Of a stretch of 64,000 bases of DNA, positions 11,025 through 18,862 are shown one piece after another. A program made the position numbers and the translations under genes. The notes below the pieces were generated by a model. It did not search any database. It had not been told where the DNA came from and worked only from the letters and a program-made list of their open reading frames with translations. Source of the DNA: Streptomyces sp. NBC_01224. Its GTDB lineage: Bacteria; Actinomycetota; Actinomycetes; Streptomycetales; Streptomycetaceae. The DNA is taken from the NCBI RefSeq assembly GCF_036002945.1, contig NZ_CP108529.1, positions 5,141,001-5,205,000 on the forward strand. The letters are read 5' to 3'. Numbering within the stretch: the stretch's first letter is position 1; the number at the start of each line of letters is the position of its first letter.

Positions 11025-11801
11025 TCAGCGGGCATCGTCCGGAAGGAGCCGGGCCAGGGTGCGGACGGCGCGGTACTGGAGGGTCTTGATCGCGCCCTCG
11101 TTCTTGCCCATGACCCGGGCGGTCTCGGCGACCGAGAGGCCCTGCAGGAAGCGCAGGGTCACGCACTCCTGCTGCTGGGGGTTGAGTCGGCGCACGGCCT
11201 GCAGCAGTGCGGCGTTGGAGAGGGACTCCAGGACGGAGTCCTCCGGACTGCGCTCGACTTCGTTGGCATCGAGCATTTCGCCGGTGGTCACCTCCAGCCG
11301 GAAACGGCTGGACTTGAAGTGGTCGGCGACCAGGTTGCGGGCGATCGTGACCAGCCAGGCACCGAAGTCGCGGCCCTGCCAGGTGAACGTGGAGATGCGG
11401 CGCAGGGCGCGCAGGAAGGTCTCACTTGTGAGGTCCTCCGCCGTCGCCTTGCCGCCCACGCGGTAGTAGATGTATCGGTAGACGGTGTCGCTGTACTGGT
11501 CGTAGAGGCGGCCGAAGGCGTCAGCCTCGCCGGCCTGTGCGCGCTCGACGAGATCCATCATGCGCGCGCTGTCGCTGTCGGCGGTGGGCCGGCGAACGGT
11601 GGACGTAGTAGTTGCGCCGCGGTTGCTGCGTCTTCCGACCGCCGCACCGCGTTCGGCCAGGGCGTAGCAAGGGCCGACAGGTGCAGGGGTGGCAAATGCG
11701 GGTACGGCGTACGCGGTGGGGACGAAGCCGCGCAAGCGGTCGGCGACCGTTGCGCGCAGCGTAGCCAGGCCCGAGGCGTCAACCCCGACGTGTGGGTACA
11801 C
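11025..11801 (-). CDS. bldN: ECF sigma factor sigma-BldN, with N-terminal pro-sequence
   Basis: 258 residues, GTG start preceded by GGGAG. Residues 81-258 form a normal ECF sigma: region 2 is AFGRLYDQYSDTVYRYIYYR with AEDLTSETFLRALRRI (about 93-137), and region 4 is QECVTLRFLQGLSVAETARVMGKNEGAIKTLQYR. Residues 1-80 are an extension not found in ordinary ECF sigmas; in S. coelicolor BldN this extension is removed proteolytically to give the mature factor. BldN directs genes for aerial mycelium formation, chiefly chaplins and rodlins. The gene lies upstream of rsbN, its anti-sigma, on the same strand with a 225-bp gap. Confidence 0.93.
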   Translation of the reverse strand: MYPHVGVDASGLATLRATVADRLRGFVPTAYAVPAFATPAPVGPCYALAERGAAVGRRSNRGATTTSTVRRPTADSDSARMMDLVERAQAGEADAFGRLYDQYSDTVYRYIYYRVGGKATAEDLTSETFLRALRRISTFTWQGRDFGAWLVTIARNLVADHFKSSRFRLEVTTGEMLDANEVERSPEDSVLESLSNAALLQAVRRLNPQQQECVTLRFLQGLSVAETARVMGKNEGAIKTLQYRAVRTLARLLPDDAR

Positions 11802-12168
11802 GGGACTCCCAGAGGCAGAGCTTCCATCACGTGCAGTGCGAAACCGTCACTCGTCGTAGTGAGTGGTGGGTTCCGGAATGCGTCTGAGGAGAATAACGCT
11901 TCGTACAGGCAGTGCTACACCCAGTTGCTAAAATCACCGATTACGTCGTTTCTGTAGCGACTAATCGATGCATCAAGTAGCACATCGTGACCGTTTATTG
12001 ATCGGATTACTTCGCGATCTGCCCGCGGGCGCGACGGGTTGTGGTCGGGTGCGAGCAATCCGACTGGCGGGAGCGGTCGGTGGGTAAGGGGTCCCGATTG
12101 ATGGCAGGCGTCCGGGCGTGGCTCGGCGGCCCCCGGCGGGATCGGGCGGGGGTGCGAACGGGTGTGCG
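11802..12168. other. Long upstream region of bldN, no gene
   Basis: 367 bp between the bldN start and the end of the next minus-strand gene. I see no credible coding sequence. The part near 11930-12000 is notably AT-richer than its surroundings and could hold the bldN promoter. The one clear element is the palindrome at 11847-11862. Confidence 0.6.
11847..11862. promoter_or_regulatory. Palindrome upstream of bldN, candidate operator
   Basis: TCACT, six bases (CGTCGT), AGTGA: perfect 5-bp inverted arms 46-61 bp before the bldN start. BldD and its c-di-GMP-loaded dimer are known repressors of bldN and recognise AGTGA/TCAC half sites, but the half sites here are in the reverse order to the usual BldD box. 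The assignment is therefore tentative. Confidence 0.35.
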
Positions 12169-13122
12169 TCAGCGGCGGCGGCGGTGCAGGGCGACGGCGG
12201 CCGCGGTGCCGCCGGCGAGGGCGCCCACGCCGGCTGCGGCCGGGATGCCGACCTTGGCCGCCTTGCGGCCTGTCCGGTAGTCCCGCAGCCGCCAGTCGAG
12301 CGCGCGGGCGTGCTTGCGGAGCTTGGCGTCCGGGTTGATCGCGTACGGGTGTCCGACCAGGGACAGCATCGGGATGTCGTTGTGCGAATCGCTGTACGCC
12401 GCACAGCGGTCGAGATCCAGACCCTCGGCCGCCGCAAGGGCGCGGACCACCTCGGCCTTCGCGGGGCCATGCAGCGGCTCGCCGACCAGACGGCCGGTGT
12501 AGACGCCGTCGACGGATTCGGCGACCGTACCGAGTGCGCCGGTCAGGCCGAGGCGGCGGGCGATGATCGTGGCGGTCTCCACCGGGGCGGCGGTGACCAG
12601 CCAGACCCGCTGTCCGGCGTCGAGGTGGGCCTGGGCGAGTGCGCGGGTGCCGGGCCAGATGCGGTCGGCCATGTACTCGTCGTAGATCTCCTCGCCGATG
12701 GACATCAGCTCGGACACGCGGTGGCCCTTGACGATGGACAGGGCGCTGTCGCGGGCGTCCTGCATGTGTTCCGGGTCCTCGACGCCGGCCAGCCTGAACC
12801 AGGCCTGCTGCCAGGCGAACCTGGTCAGCTCGCGGCGCTGGAAGAACTTCCGCTTGTACAGGCCGCGGCCGAAGTGGAAGATCGCCGCGCCCTGCATCAC
12901 GGTGTTGTCCAGGTCGAAGAAGGCGGCGGCCCGGTCGTCGCCGACGACGGGGAAGGGTGGTTCCTCGGCCGTGGTGAGGACAGAGGTGTCCTGGTCGGTG
13001 GCGGAGGACTGATCGTCGGGGAGGGAGGACTTCCGCGCTGCCTCAGCTGCTGCCTCGCCTGCCAGCACGCTCCGTGCTGTCGCGGGGCGCCTACGGGGTG
13101 TGAGCCATCCAAGAGCGGCCAT
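12169..13122 (-). CDS. HAD-IB family hydrolase (SerB/CicA-like)
   Basis: 317 residues. Residues 1-60 are a variable, low-complexity N-terminus. The HAD core begins at AAAFFDLDNTVMQGAAIFHFG (about 65-85; DxDxT nucleophile motif). Motif II is in VWLVTAAPVE, and motif IV is YSDSHNDIPML (about 254-264). A C-terminal patch, VGIPAAAGVGALAGGTAAAVALHRRRR, looks like a tail-anchoring helix with a basic end. Family members dephosphorylate phosphoserine-like or lysophospholipid substrates. It sits between bldN and a divergent glutaredoxin-rex-hem block. The function is inferred only to the level of phosphatase. Confidence 0.82.
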   Translation of the reverse strand: MAALGWLTPRRRPATARSVLAGEAAAEAARKSSLPDDQSSATDQDTSVLTTAEEPPFPVVGDDRAAAFFDLDNTVMQGAAIFHFGRGLYKRKFFQRRELTRFAWQQAWFRLAGVEDPEHMQDARDSALSIVKGHRVSELMSIGEEIYDEYMADRIWPGTRALAQAHLDAGQRVWLVTAAPVETATIIARRLGLTGALGTVAESVDGVYTGRLVGEPLHGPAKAEVVRALAAAEGLDLDRCAAYSDSHNDIPMLSLVGHPYAINPDAKLRKHARALDWRLRDYRTGRKAAKVGIPAAAGVGALAGGTAAAVALHRRRR

Positions 13123-13293
13123 GTCGTGAGCATAGCCAGTCGGTTCGGCCCTTCCCGACCTGCTGGGATGCCGTGCCGTGAACTCTTGGCTGCTGATTTG
13201 TTAAACGGGCGATTCGGGGCGTTTCGGATCAAGGGTGGAAGTGATCCCCTTCCGGCTCGGAGGGGCGGTCCCTTTCCGGCGCAGAATGAAGGC

Positions 13294-13569
13294 ATGAGTG
13301 CCCTGCTGCGACGTACGAAGAAGAAGCCCGCGGACCGGGTGGTGACCCTGGTCGGGAAGCCCGGATGTCACCTCTGTGACGACGCGAGGGCGGTGGTGCG
13401 GGAGGTCTGTGCGGAGACCGGCGCGTCCTGGGAGGAGAAGGACATCACCCAGGACGAGGAGCTGCACCGGGAGTACTGGGAGCAGATCCCGGTTGTCCTG
13501 ATTGATAACGAACAGCACACGTTCTGGCGTGTGGACCCGTCGAGGCTGCGCAACGCACTGCTTTCGTGA
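13294..13569 (+). CDS. Glutaredoxin-like thiol-disulfide protein
   Basis: 91 residues. The thioredoxin-fold active site is GKPGCHLCDDAR (CxxC at about residues 28-31), with the conserved cis-Pro in EQIPVVLIDNEQHTFWRV. ATG at 13294 gives a short basic start, MSALLRRTKKKP. The DUF836/glutaredoxin-like family reduces protein disulfides or mixed disulfides. It lies directly upstream of the NADH-sensing rex operon, separated by a 272-bp gap, so co-regulation is possible but not shown by an operator in front of this gene. Confidence 0.85.
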   Translation: MSALLRRTKKKPADRVVTLVGKPGCHLCDDARAVVREVCAETGASWEEKDITQDEELHREYWEQIPVVLIDNEQHTFWRVDPSRLRNALLS

Positions 13570-13721
13570 GGGAAACGCGGTTACCATCGTGGGCGTTTTG
13601 AGTGCTCTCGGGGGAGTGGTTGTGAGGAGTGTGTACCGCTTTGCCCCCTTTGGGCCTGCAACGGGCTGATGCGATCCTTGGTTCCGGGATCGCGCGACGA
13701 ATGTGCGTGACCCCGGTCACT

Positions 13722-13750
13722 TTGACCGGACAAAACGGACACTATCTTTG
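13722..13750 (+). promoter_or_regulatory. Candidate promoter of rex-hemACD
   Basis: TTGACC (13722-13727) and TATCTT (13743-13748) with a short 15-bp spacer, about 90 bp before the rex start. The -10 abuts the Rex operator, so bound Rex would block it. Confidence 0.5.
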
Positions 13751-13765
13751 TGCACGCGTTCACAA
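13748..13765 (+). promoter_or_regulatory. Rex operator (ROP)
   Basis: TTGTGCACGCGTTCACAA, an 18-bp inverted repeat matching the Rex consensus TTGTGAANNNNTTCACAA in all positions but one arm base. In S. coelicolor Rex represses its own rex-hemACD operon from such a site when NADH/NAD+ is low. Here it lies 77 bp before rex. Confidence 0.9.
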
Positions 13766-13841
13766 AGACATAGCCTGCATTCGACGGGGCGGCCTTGGGA
13801 CATACGGCCGCCTGCAGCCCCGCTCATCCCGCAGGAGCACC

Positions 13842-14609
13842 GTGGCAACTGGCCGAAATCACCGACCGGCGACCCGTAGCCGAGGAATTCCCGAGGCCAC
13901 CGTCGCCCGACTTCCGCTGTACCTGCGCGCACTGACCGCGCTCTCCGAGCGCTCGGTCCCCACGGTCTCGTCCGAGGAGCTCGCCGCAGCGGCGGGGGTC
14001 AACTCTGCCAAGTTGCGCAAGGACTTCAGCTACCTCGGGTCCTACGGGACGCGTGGTGTCGGGTACGACGTCGAGTATCTCGTCTACCAGATCTCCCGCG
14101 AACTCGGGCTCACCCAGGACTGGCCTGTCGTGATCGTCGGCATCGGTAACCTCGGCGCCGCGCTCGCCAACTACGGCGGCTTCGCCTCCCGTGGTTTCCG
14201 GGTCGCCGCACTGATCGACGCCGACCCCGCGATGGCCGGGACACCCGTCGCCGGGATTCCCGTGCAGCACGCCGACGAACTGGAGAAGATCGTCGGCGAC
14301 AACGGTGTGTCGATCGGTGTCATCTCGACCCCGGCCGGTGCCGCTCAGCAGGTCTGCGACCGGCTCGTCGCCGCGGGCGTCACCTCCATCCTGAACTTCG
14401 CGCCGACGGTGCTCTCCGTGCCCGACGGCGTCGACGTGCGCAAGGTCGACCTGTCCATCGAGCTTCAGATCCTCGCCTTCCACGAGCAGCGCAAGGCCGG
14501 CGAGGAAGGAACCGAGAGCAGCCCGGACCCGGCCGCACCGCCCGTGCGCGCCACCACCGGCGGCCGGAAGGGACCTGACGGGGACATGCCCGCCGTGATG
14601 CCGGCATGA
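13842..14609 (+). CDS. rex: Redox-sensing transcriptional repressor Rex
   Basis: 255 residues from the GTG at 13842 (VATGRNHRPATRSRGIPEAT), with GCAGGAG 5 bp upstream. The N-terminal winged helix spans about residues 12-85, with VSSEELAAAAGVNSAKLRKDFSYLG as recognition region. The Rossmann domain has VVIVGIGNLGAALANYGGF (about 96-114, GxGxxG NADH-binding), and the C-terminal swapped helix is VDLSIELQILAFHEQRKA. Rex binds DNA when NAD+ dominates and leaves it when NADH rises. The last ATGA overlaps the start of hemA, so the two are translationally coupled. Confidence 0.97.
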   Translation: MATGRNHRPATRSRGIPEATVARLPLYLRALTALSERSVPTVSSEELAAAAGVNSAKLRKDFSYLGSYGTRGVGYDVEYLVYQISRELGLTQDWPVVIVGIGNLGAALANYGGFASRGFRVAALIDADPAMAGTPVAGIPVQHADELEKIVGDNGVSIGVISTPAGAAQQVCDRLVAAGVTSILNFAPTVLSVPDGVDVRKVDLSIELQILAFHEQRKAGEEGTESSPDPAAPPVRATTGGRKGPDGDMPAVMPA

Positions 14610-16099
14610 GTCTTCTTGTCGTAGGGCTGAGCCACCGCAGCGCCCCCGTCTCCGTACTGGAGCGGGCCTCGCTGGCTGCCGAGACGCAGGCCAAGCTCCT
14701 CCAGGACACCCTCGCCGCGGAGCCCGCGGTCGAGGCCGCCGTGCTGGCCACCTGCAACCGCATCGAGCTGTACGCCGACGTGGACAAGTTCCACGCGGGC
14801 GTCGCCGAGCTGTCCACGCTCCTCGCCCAGCACAGCGGCGTCGGGCTGGACGAGCTCACTCCGTATCTCTATGTGCACTACGAGGACCGGGCCGTCCACC
14901 ACCTCTTCTCGGTGGCCTGCGGGCTGGACTCGATGGTCGTCGGCGAGGGCCAGATCCTCGGCCAGATCAAGGACGCGCTGGCGCTGGGGCAGGAGCTCCA
15001 CACCGCCGGCCGGCTGCTGAACGACCTGTTCCAGCAGGCCCTGCGGGTCGGCAAGCGCGCCCACAGCGAGACCGGGATCGACCGGGCCGGGCAGTCGCTC
15101 GTCACCTTCGGTCTCGAACAGCTCGCTGCCGCTGCGGATGTCGCCGACTGGGCCAGGGGCAAGCGTGCCCTGGTGATCGGCGCCGGCTCGATGTCCTCGC
15201 TGGCCGCCGCCACCCTGGCCCGTACCGGTGTCGCCGAGATCGTCGTCGCCAACCGGACCCGGGCCCGTGCCGACCGGCTCGTCGAGATCCTGGGCCAGCC
15301 CGGCGGTACGGGAGTGGCCGCCCACGCCGTGGAGATGGCCGCGGTCTCCGACGAACTGACACGTGCCGATGTCGTCGTCTCGTGCACCGGCGCGACAGGT
15401 CTCGTGCTGACCGCCGAGACCGTCGCCGGAGCGCTCGGCCTGGCCTTCGCCCCCGCGTACGAGGCGCCCTCCGCGTCCGTCCCCGCGCCGCCCGCCGACC
15501 CCGACCGACACGCCGCCTGGGTGGAGAACGGCACCGCCGGTACGGTGCGCCAGGCCGTCCGCCGGGCCACCGTGCCCGCCCAGGGCGCCGGCCCCGTCCG
15601 CCTCGCCCTGCTCGACCTCGCCATGCCGCGCGACATCGACGGAGCCACCGCCCGTCTCGACGGGGTGCGCCTCGTCGACATCGAGTCGCTCGCCGAGGCG
15701 TCCGCGGACGCCCCGATGGCCGCCGATGTGGATCAGGTGCGCACCATCGTCGCCGACGAGGTCGCGGCCTTCGGCGCCGCCCAGCGCGCCGCCCACATCA
15801 CCCCGACCGTCGTCGCCCTGCGCACGATGGCCGCCGGAGTGGTCGCGGGCGAGATCGCGCGGCTCGACGGACGCCTCCCCGACCTGGACGAGAAGCAGCG
15901 CGCCGAGATCACGCAGACCGTGCGCCGCGTCGTCGACAAGCTCCTGCACGCGCCCACCGTGCGGGTCAAGCAGCTCGCCAGCGAGCCCGGCGGCGCCGGG
16001 TACGCCGATGCGCTGCGGGAACTCTTCGACCTCGACCCGCAGACGGTCGCCGCCGTCTCCCGGGCAGACCTGAACGACCCGAATCGAGGGCGGTCATGA
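14606..16099 (+). CDS. hemA: Glutamyl-tRNA reductase
   Basis: 497 residues. It catalyses NADPH-dependent reduction of glutamyl-tRNA to glutamate-1-semialdehyde, the first committed step of the C5 haem pathway. The catalytic Cys is in VLATCNRIELYAD (about residues 47-59). VVGEGQILGQIKDAL is the substrate loop, the nucleotide-binding motif is ALVIGAGSMSSLAAATL (about 188-204), and the helical dimerisation domain closes the protein. Between about 285 and 335 there is a Pro/Ala-rich insertion (EAPSASVPAPPADPDRHAAW) absent from most homologues outside Streptomyces. Start and stop codons overlap rex and hemC. Confidence 0.97.
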   Translation: MSLLVVGLSHRSAPVSVLERASLAAETQAKLLQDTLAAEPAVEAAVLATCNRIELYADVDKFHAGVAELSTLLAQHSGVGLDELTPYLYVHYEDRAVHHLFSVACGLDSMVVGEGQILGQIKDALALGQELHTAGRLLNDLFQQALRVGKRAHSETGIDRAGQSLVTFGLEQLAAAADVADWARGKRALVIGAGSMSSLAAATLARTGVAEIVVANRTRARADRLVEILGQPGGTGVAAHAVEMAAVSDELTRADVVVSCTGATGLVLTAETVAGALGLAFAPAYEAPSASVPAPPADPDRHAAWVENGTAGTVRQAVRRATVPAQGAGPVRLALLDLAMPRDIDGATARLDGVRLVDIESLAEASADAPMAADVDQVRTIVADEVAAFGAAQRAAHITPTVVALRTMAAGVVAGEIARLDGRLPDLDEKQRAEITQTVRRVVDKLLHAPTVRVKQLASEPGGAGYADALRELFDLDPQTVAAVSRADLNDPNRGRS

Positions 16100-17082
16100 C
16101 CGACAACTCACCCCTGGGCGCGGGGGCCACCAAGCCGCTGAGGCTGGGGACCCGGCGCAGCAAGCTCGCCATGGCGCAGTCCGGCCTCGTTGCCGACGCG
16201 GTCAGCGAGGTGACCGGGCGCGCCGTCGAGCTCGTCGAGATCACCACGTACGGCGACACCTCCCGGGAGCACCTCGCGCAGATCGGCGGCACCGGCGTGT
16301 TCGTCGCGGCGCTGCGTGACGCGCTGCTGCGCGGCGAGGTGGACTTCGCCGTCCACTCGCTCAAGGACCTGCCGACCGCCCAGCCCGAGGGCCTCGTGCT
16401 GGCCGCGGTACCGGTGCGTGAGGACCCGCGCGACGTACTGGTGGCGCGGGACGGGCTGACCTTCGAGCAGCTGCCGTCCGGTGCCCGCATAGGCACCGGC
16501 TCGCCGCGCCGCATGGCGCAGCTCAACTCGTACGCCCGTAACCACGGCCTCGACATCGAGACCGTGCCGATCCGGGGGAACGTCGATACGCGTATCGGAT
16601 TTGTACGAAGCGGGGAGCTGGACGCGGTGGTACTCGCCGCGGCCGGGCTCAGCCGCCTCGGCCGGATCGGTGAGGTGACCGACTTCCTGTCGGTCGACAC
16701 CGTCCTGCCCGCTCCCGGCCAGGGAGCACTGGCGATCGAATGCGCTGCGACCAGCGCAGACCTCGCCGCCGCGCTCGCCGAGCTCGACGACCCGTACACC
16801 CGGGCCGCCGTGACCGCCGAGCGTGCCCTGCTCGCCGCCCTGGAGGCCGGTTGCTCCGCACCTGTGGGTGCGCTGGCCGACCTCCTGGTCGACGGACAGG
16901 CTGTCAATGAACTGCGCCTGCGCGGTGTCGTCGGTTCAACCGACGGTTCCTCGCTGGTACAGATGTCCACCACCGGTCCCGTCCCCACGTCGCACGACGA
17001 CGCGGCGGCCCTCGGTCGCGAACTCGCGGCCGAGATGCTCGCCAAGGGTGCGGCCGGTCTTATGGGGGAGCGAGCACTTTGA
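16096..17082 (+). CDS. hemC: Hydroxymethylbilane synthase (porphobilinogen deaminase)
   Basis: 328 residues, ATG at 16096 overlapping the hemA stop. It polymerises four porphobilinogens into hydroxymethylbilane. Recognisable elements are LRLGTRRSKLAMAQSGLVAD (residues 15-34), HSLKDLPTAQPEGL, RIGTGSPRRMAQL, and the dipyrromethane-cofactor Cys in LEAGCSAPVGALAD (about 252-265). The length is that of the family plus a slightly longer N-terminus. The next gene, hemD, starts within its stop codon. Confidence 0.97.
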   Translation: MTDNSPLGAGATKPLRLGTRRSKLAMAQSGLVADAVSEVTGRAVELVEITTYGDTSREHLAQIGGTGVFVAALRDALLRGEVDFAVHSLKDLPTAQPEGLVLAAVPVREDPRDVLVARDGLTFEQLPSGARIGTGSPRRMAQLNSYARNHGLDIETVPIRGNVDTRIGFVRSGELDAVVLAAAGLSRLGRIGEVTDFLSVDTVLPAPGQGALAIECAATSADLAAALAELDDPYTRAAVTAERALLAALEAGCSAPVGALADLLVDGQAVNELRLRGVVGSTDGSSLVQMSTTGPVPTSHDDAAALGRELAAEMLAKGAAGLMGERAL

Positions 17083-18749
17083 GCCCCACCGGCCCCGCCG
17101 TATCCGACTTTCCGGCCCTGTCCGCACAAGGGCACGTCACCTTCCTCGGCGCCGGTCCCGGCGACCCGGGACTGCTGACTCTGCGCGCTGTCGAGGCGCT
17201 CGCGAGCGCGGACGTCCTTGTCGCCGAGCCGGACGTTCTCGGCGTCGTTCGCTGCCATGCGCGGGCAGGCGTAAGCACGCCTGAGCTGACGGTTGTTGAC
17301 GCGCAGTCAGCAGCCGCCGGTGTTCCCGTTCTCAGGGATGCGGTCAATCTTGTCATGGAGGCAGCGAAGGGCGGCAGGCGGGTCGTCCGTGCCGTCCTGG
17401 GCGACCCGGGACTGGACGGGAACGCCGGCGCCGAGATGCTCGCCTGCGCCACCGCCGGTATCCCCTTCGAGGTCGTGCCGGGTGTCGCCAACGTCGTGGG
17501 CGTGCCCGCGTACGCCGGTGTGCCGCTGCGTGACGCGAAGGGCGCCGACGTCCGGTTCGTCGACGCCCGCACCGCCTCGGAACGCTGCTGGACCGAGGTC
17601 GGCGCGAGCGATGCCACGGCCGTCGTCTCGACGACCCTCGACTCGGTGGCCTCGGCCGCCGGTGAGCTGGTCTCGGCGGGCCGCAAGCCCGACACCCCGC
17701 TGACCGTGACGGTGGCCGGTACGACCACCCGCCAGCGCACCTGGACGGCGACCCTCGGGACGATCGCCCAGGTCCTGAAGCAGGCGAAGGTCCTCCCGTC
17801 GCCGGACGGGCATCAGCCCGTCATAGCCGTGGTCGGTGAGCGCAGCTCCGCCGTCCAGCGCGACCAGCTCGCGTGGTTCGAGTCCAAGCCGCTGTTCGGC
17901 TGGAAGGTGCTCGTCCCGCGTACCAAGGAGCAGGCGGCGTCGCTCTCCGACCAGCTTCGTTCGTACGGTGCCGTGCCGCACGAGGTCCCGACGATCGCCG
18001 TCGAGCCGCCGCGTACGCCCCAGCAGATGGAGCGCGCGGTCAAGGGCCTGGTCACGGGTCGCTATGAGTGGATCGCCTTCACCAGCGTCAATGCCGTGAA
18101 GGCCGTCCGGGAGAAGTTCGAGGAGTACGGGCTCGACGCCCGTGCCTTTGCCGGGATCAAGGTCGCGGCCGTCGGCGAGCAGACCGCCGCCGCGCTGATC
18201 GACTTCGGTGTGAAGCCGGACCTGGTGCCGTCCGGTGAGCAGTCCGCCGCCGGTCTGCTGGAGGACTGGCCGCCGTACGACCCGGTCTTCGACCCGATCG
18301 ACCGCGTCTTCCTGCCGCGCGCCGACATCGCCACCGAGACGCTGGTGGCCGGGCTCATCGAGCTGGGGTGGGAGGTCGACGACGTCACCGCGTACCGCAC
18401 GGTCCGCGCCTCGCCGCCGCCCGCCGACACGCGTGAGGCCATCAAGGGCGGCGGTTTCGACGCGGTGCTCTTCACCTCGTCGTCGACCGTCCGGAACCTC
18501 GTCGGCATCGCGGGCAAGCCGCACAACGTGACGGTCATCGCGTGCATCGGCCCGGCGACGGCCAAGACCGCCGAGGAGCACGGCCTGCGCGTCGACGTCC
18601 TGTCGCCGGAGCCTTCGGTGCACAAGCTGGCGGAGGCCCTCGCCGAGTTCGGTGCGCAGCGCCGGGAGGCGGCGAAGGTGGCCGGTGACCCGGTGACGCG
18701 GCCGAGCGAGCGGCGTCCGGGGGCGCGGCGGCGTCGTACGACGACCTGA
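17079..18749 (+). CDS. hemD: Bifunctional-type uroporphyrinogen-III methyltransferase/synthase
   Basis: 556 residues. TTG start at 17079 overlaps the hemC stop and has GGGGGAG 8 bp upstream. The N-terminal half (about 15-260) has the SUMT/CobA fold with VTFLGAGPGDPGLLTLRAVE, GIPFEVVPGVANVVGVPAYA and PLTVTVAGTTTRQRTW. The C-terminal half (about 270-535) is uroporphyrinogen-III synthase, with PLFGWKVLVPRTKEQAASLS at its start and DAVLFTSSSTVRNLVGI near its end. The synthase half cyclises hydroxymethylbilane. The SUMT half lacks the usual FGRGGEE-type motif (LGDPGLDGNAGAEML stands there), so its methylase activity is doubtful. Confidence 0.93.
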   Translation: MSPTGPAVSDFPALSAQGHVTFLGAGPGDPGLLTLRAVEALASADVLVAEPDVLGVVRCHARAGVSTPELTVVDAQSAAAGVPVLRDAVNLVMEAAKGGRRVVRAVLGDPGLDGNAGAEMLACATAGIPFEVVPGVANVVGVPAYAGVPLRDAKGADVRFVDARTASERCWTEVGASDATAVVSTTLDSVASAAGELVSAGRKPDTPLTVTVAGTTTRQRTWTATLGTIAQVLKQAKVLPSPDGHQPVIAVVGERSSAVQRDQLAWFESKPLFGWKVLVPRTKEQAASLSDQLRSYGAVPHEVPTIAVEPPRTPQQMERAVKGLVTGRYEWIAFTSVNAVKAVREKFEEYGLDARAFAGIKVAAVGEQTAAALIDFGVKPDLVPSGEQSAAGLLEDWPPYDPVFDPIDRVFLPRADIATETLVAGLIELGWEVDDVTAYRTVRASPPPADTREAIKGGGFDAVLFTSSSTVRNLVGIAGKPHNVTVIACIGPATAKTAEEHGLRVDVLSPEPSVHKLAEALAEFGAQRREAAKVAGDPVTRPSERRPGARRRRTTT

Positions 18750-18768
18750 TCGGCCCGGTTGACTGTGC

Positions 18769-18811
18769 CAGGGGTCCGGCTGCTTCGGCGGCCGGGCCCC
18801 TGCCCGTTTTT
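18769..18811 (+). terminator. Terminator of the rex-hemACD operon
   Basis: CAGGGGTCCGGC pairs with GCCGGGCCCCTG and runs into CCCGTTTTT, 20 bp after hemD. This separates hemD from hemB transcriptionally. Confidence 0.85.
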
Positions 18812-18862
18812 CCGGCACGGGTGTCGGTAAGACGGTGATGTGTACGGGTCTAGTCTCGAAGG

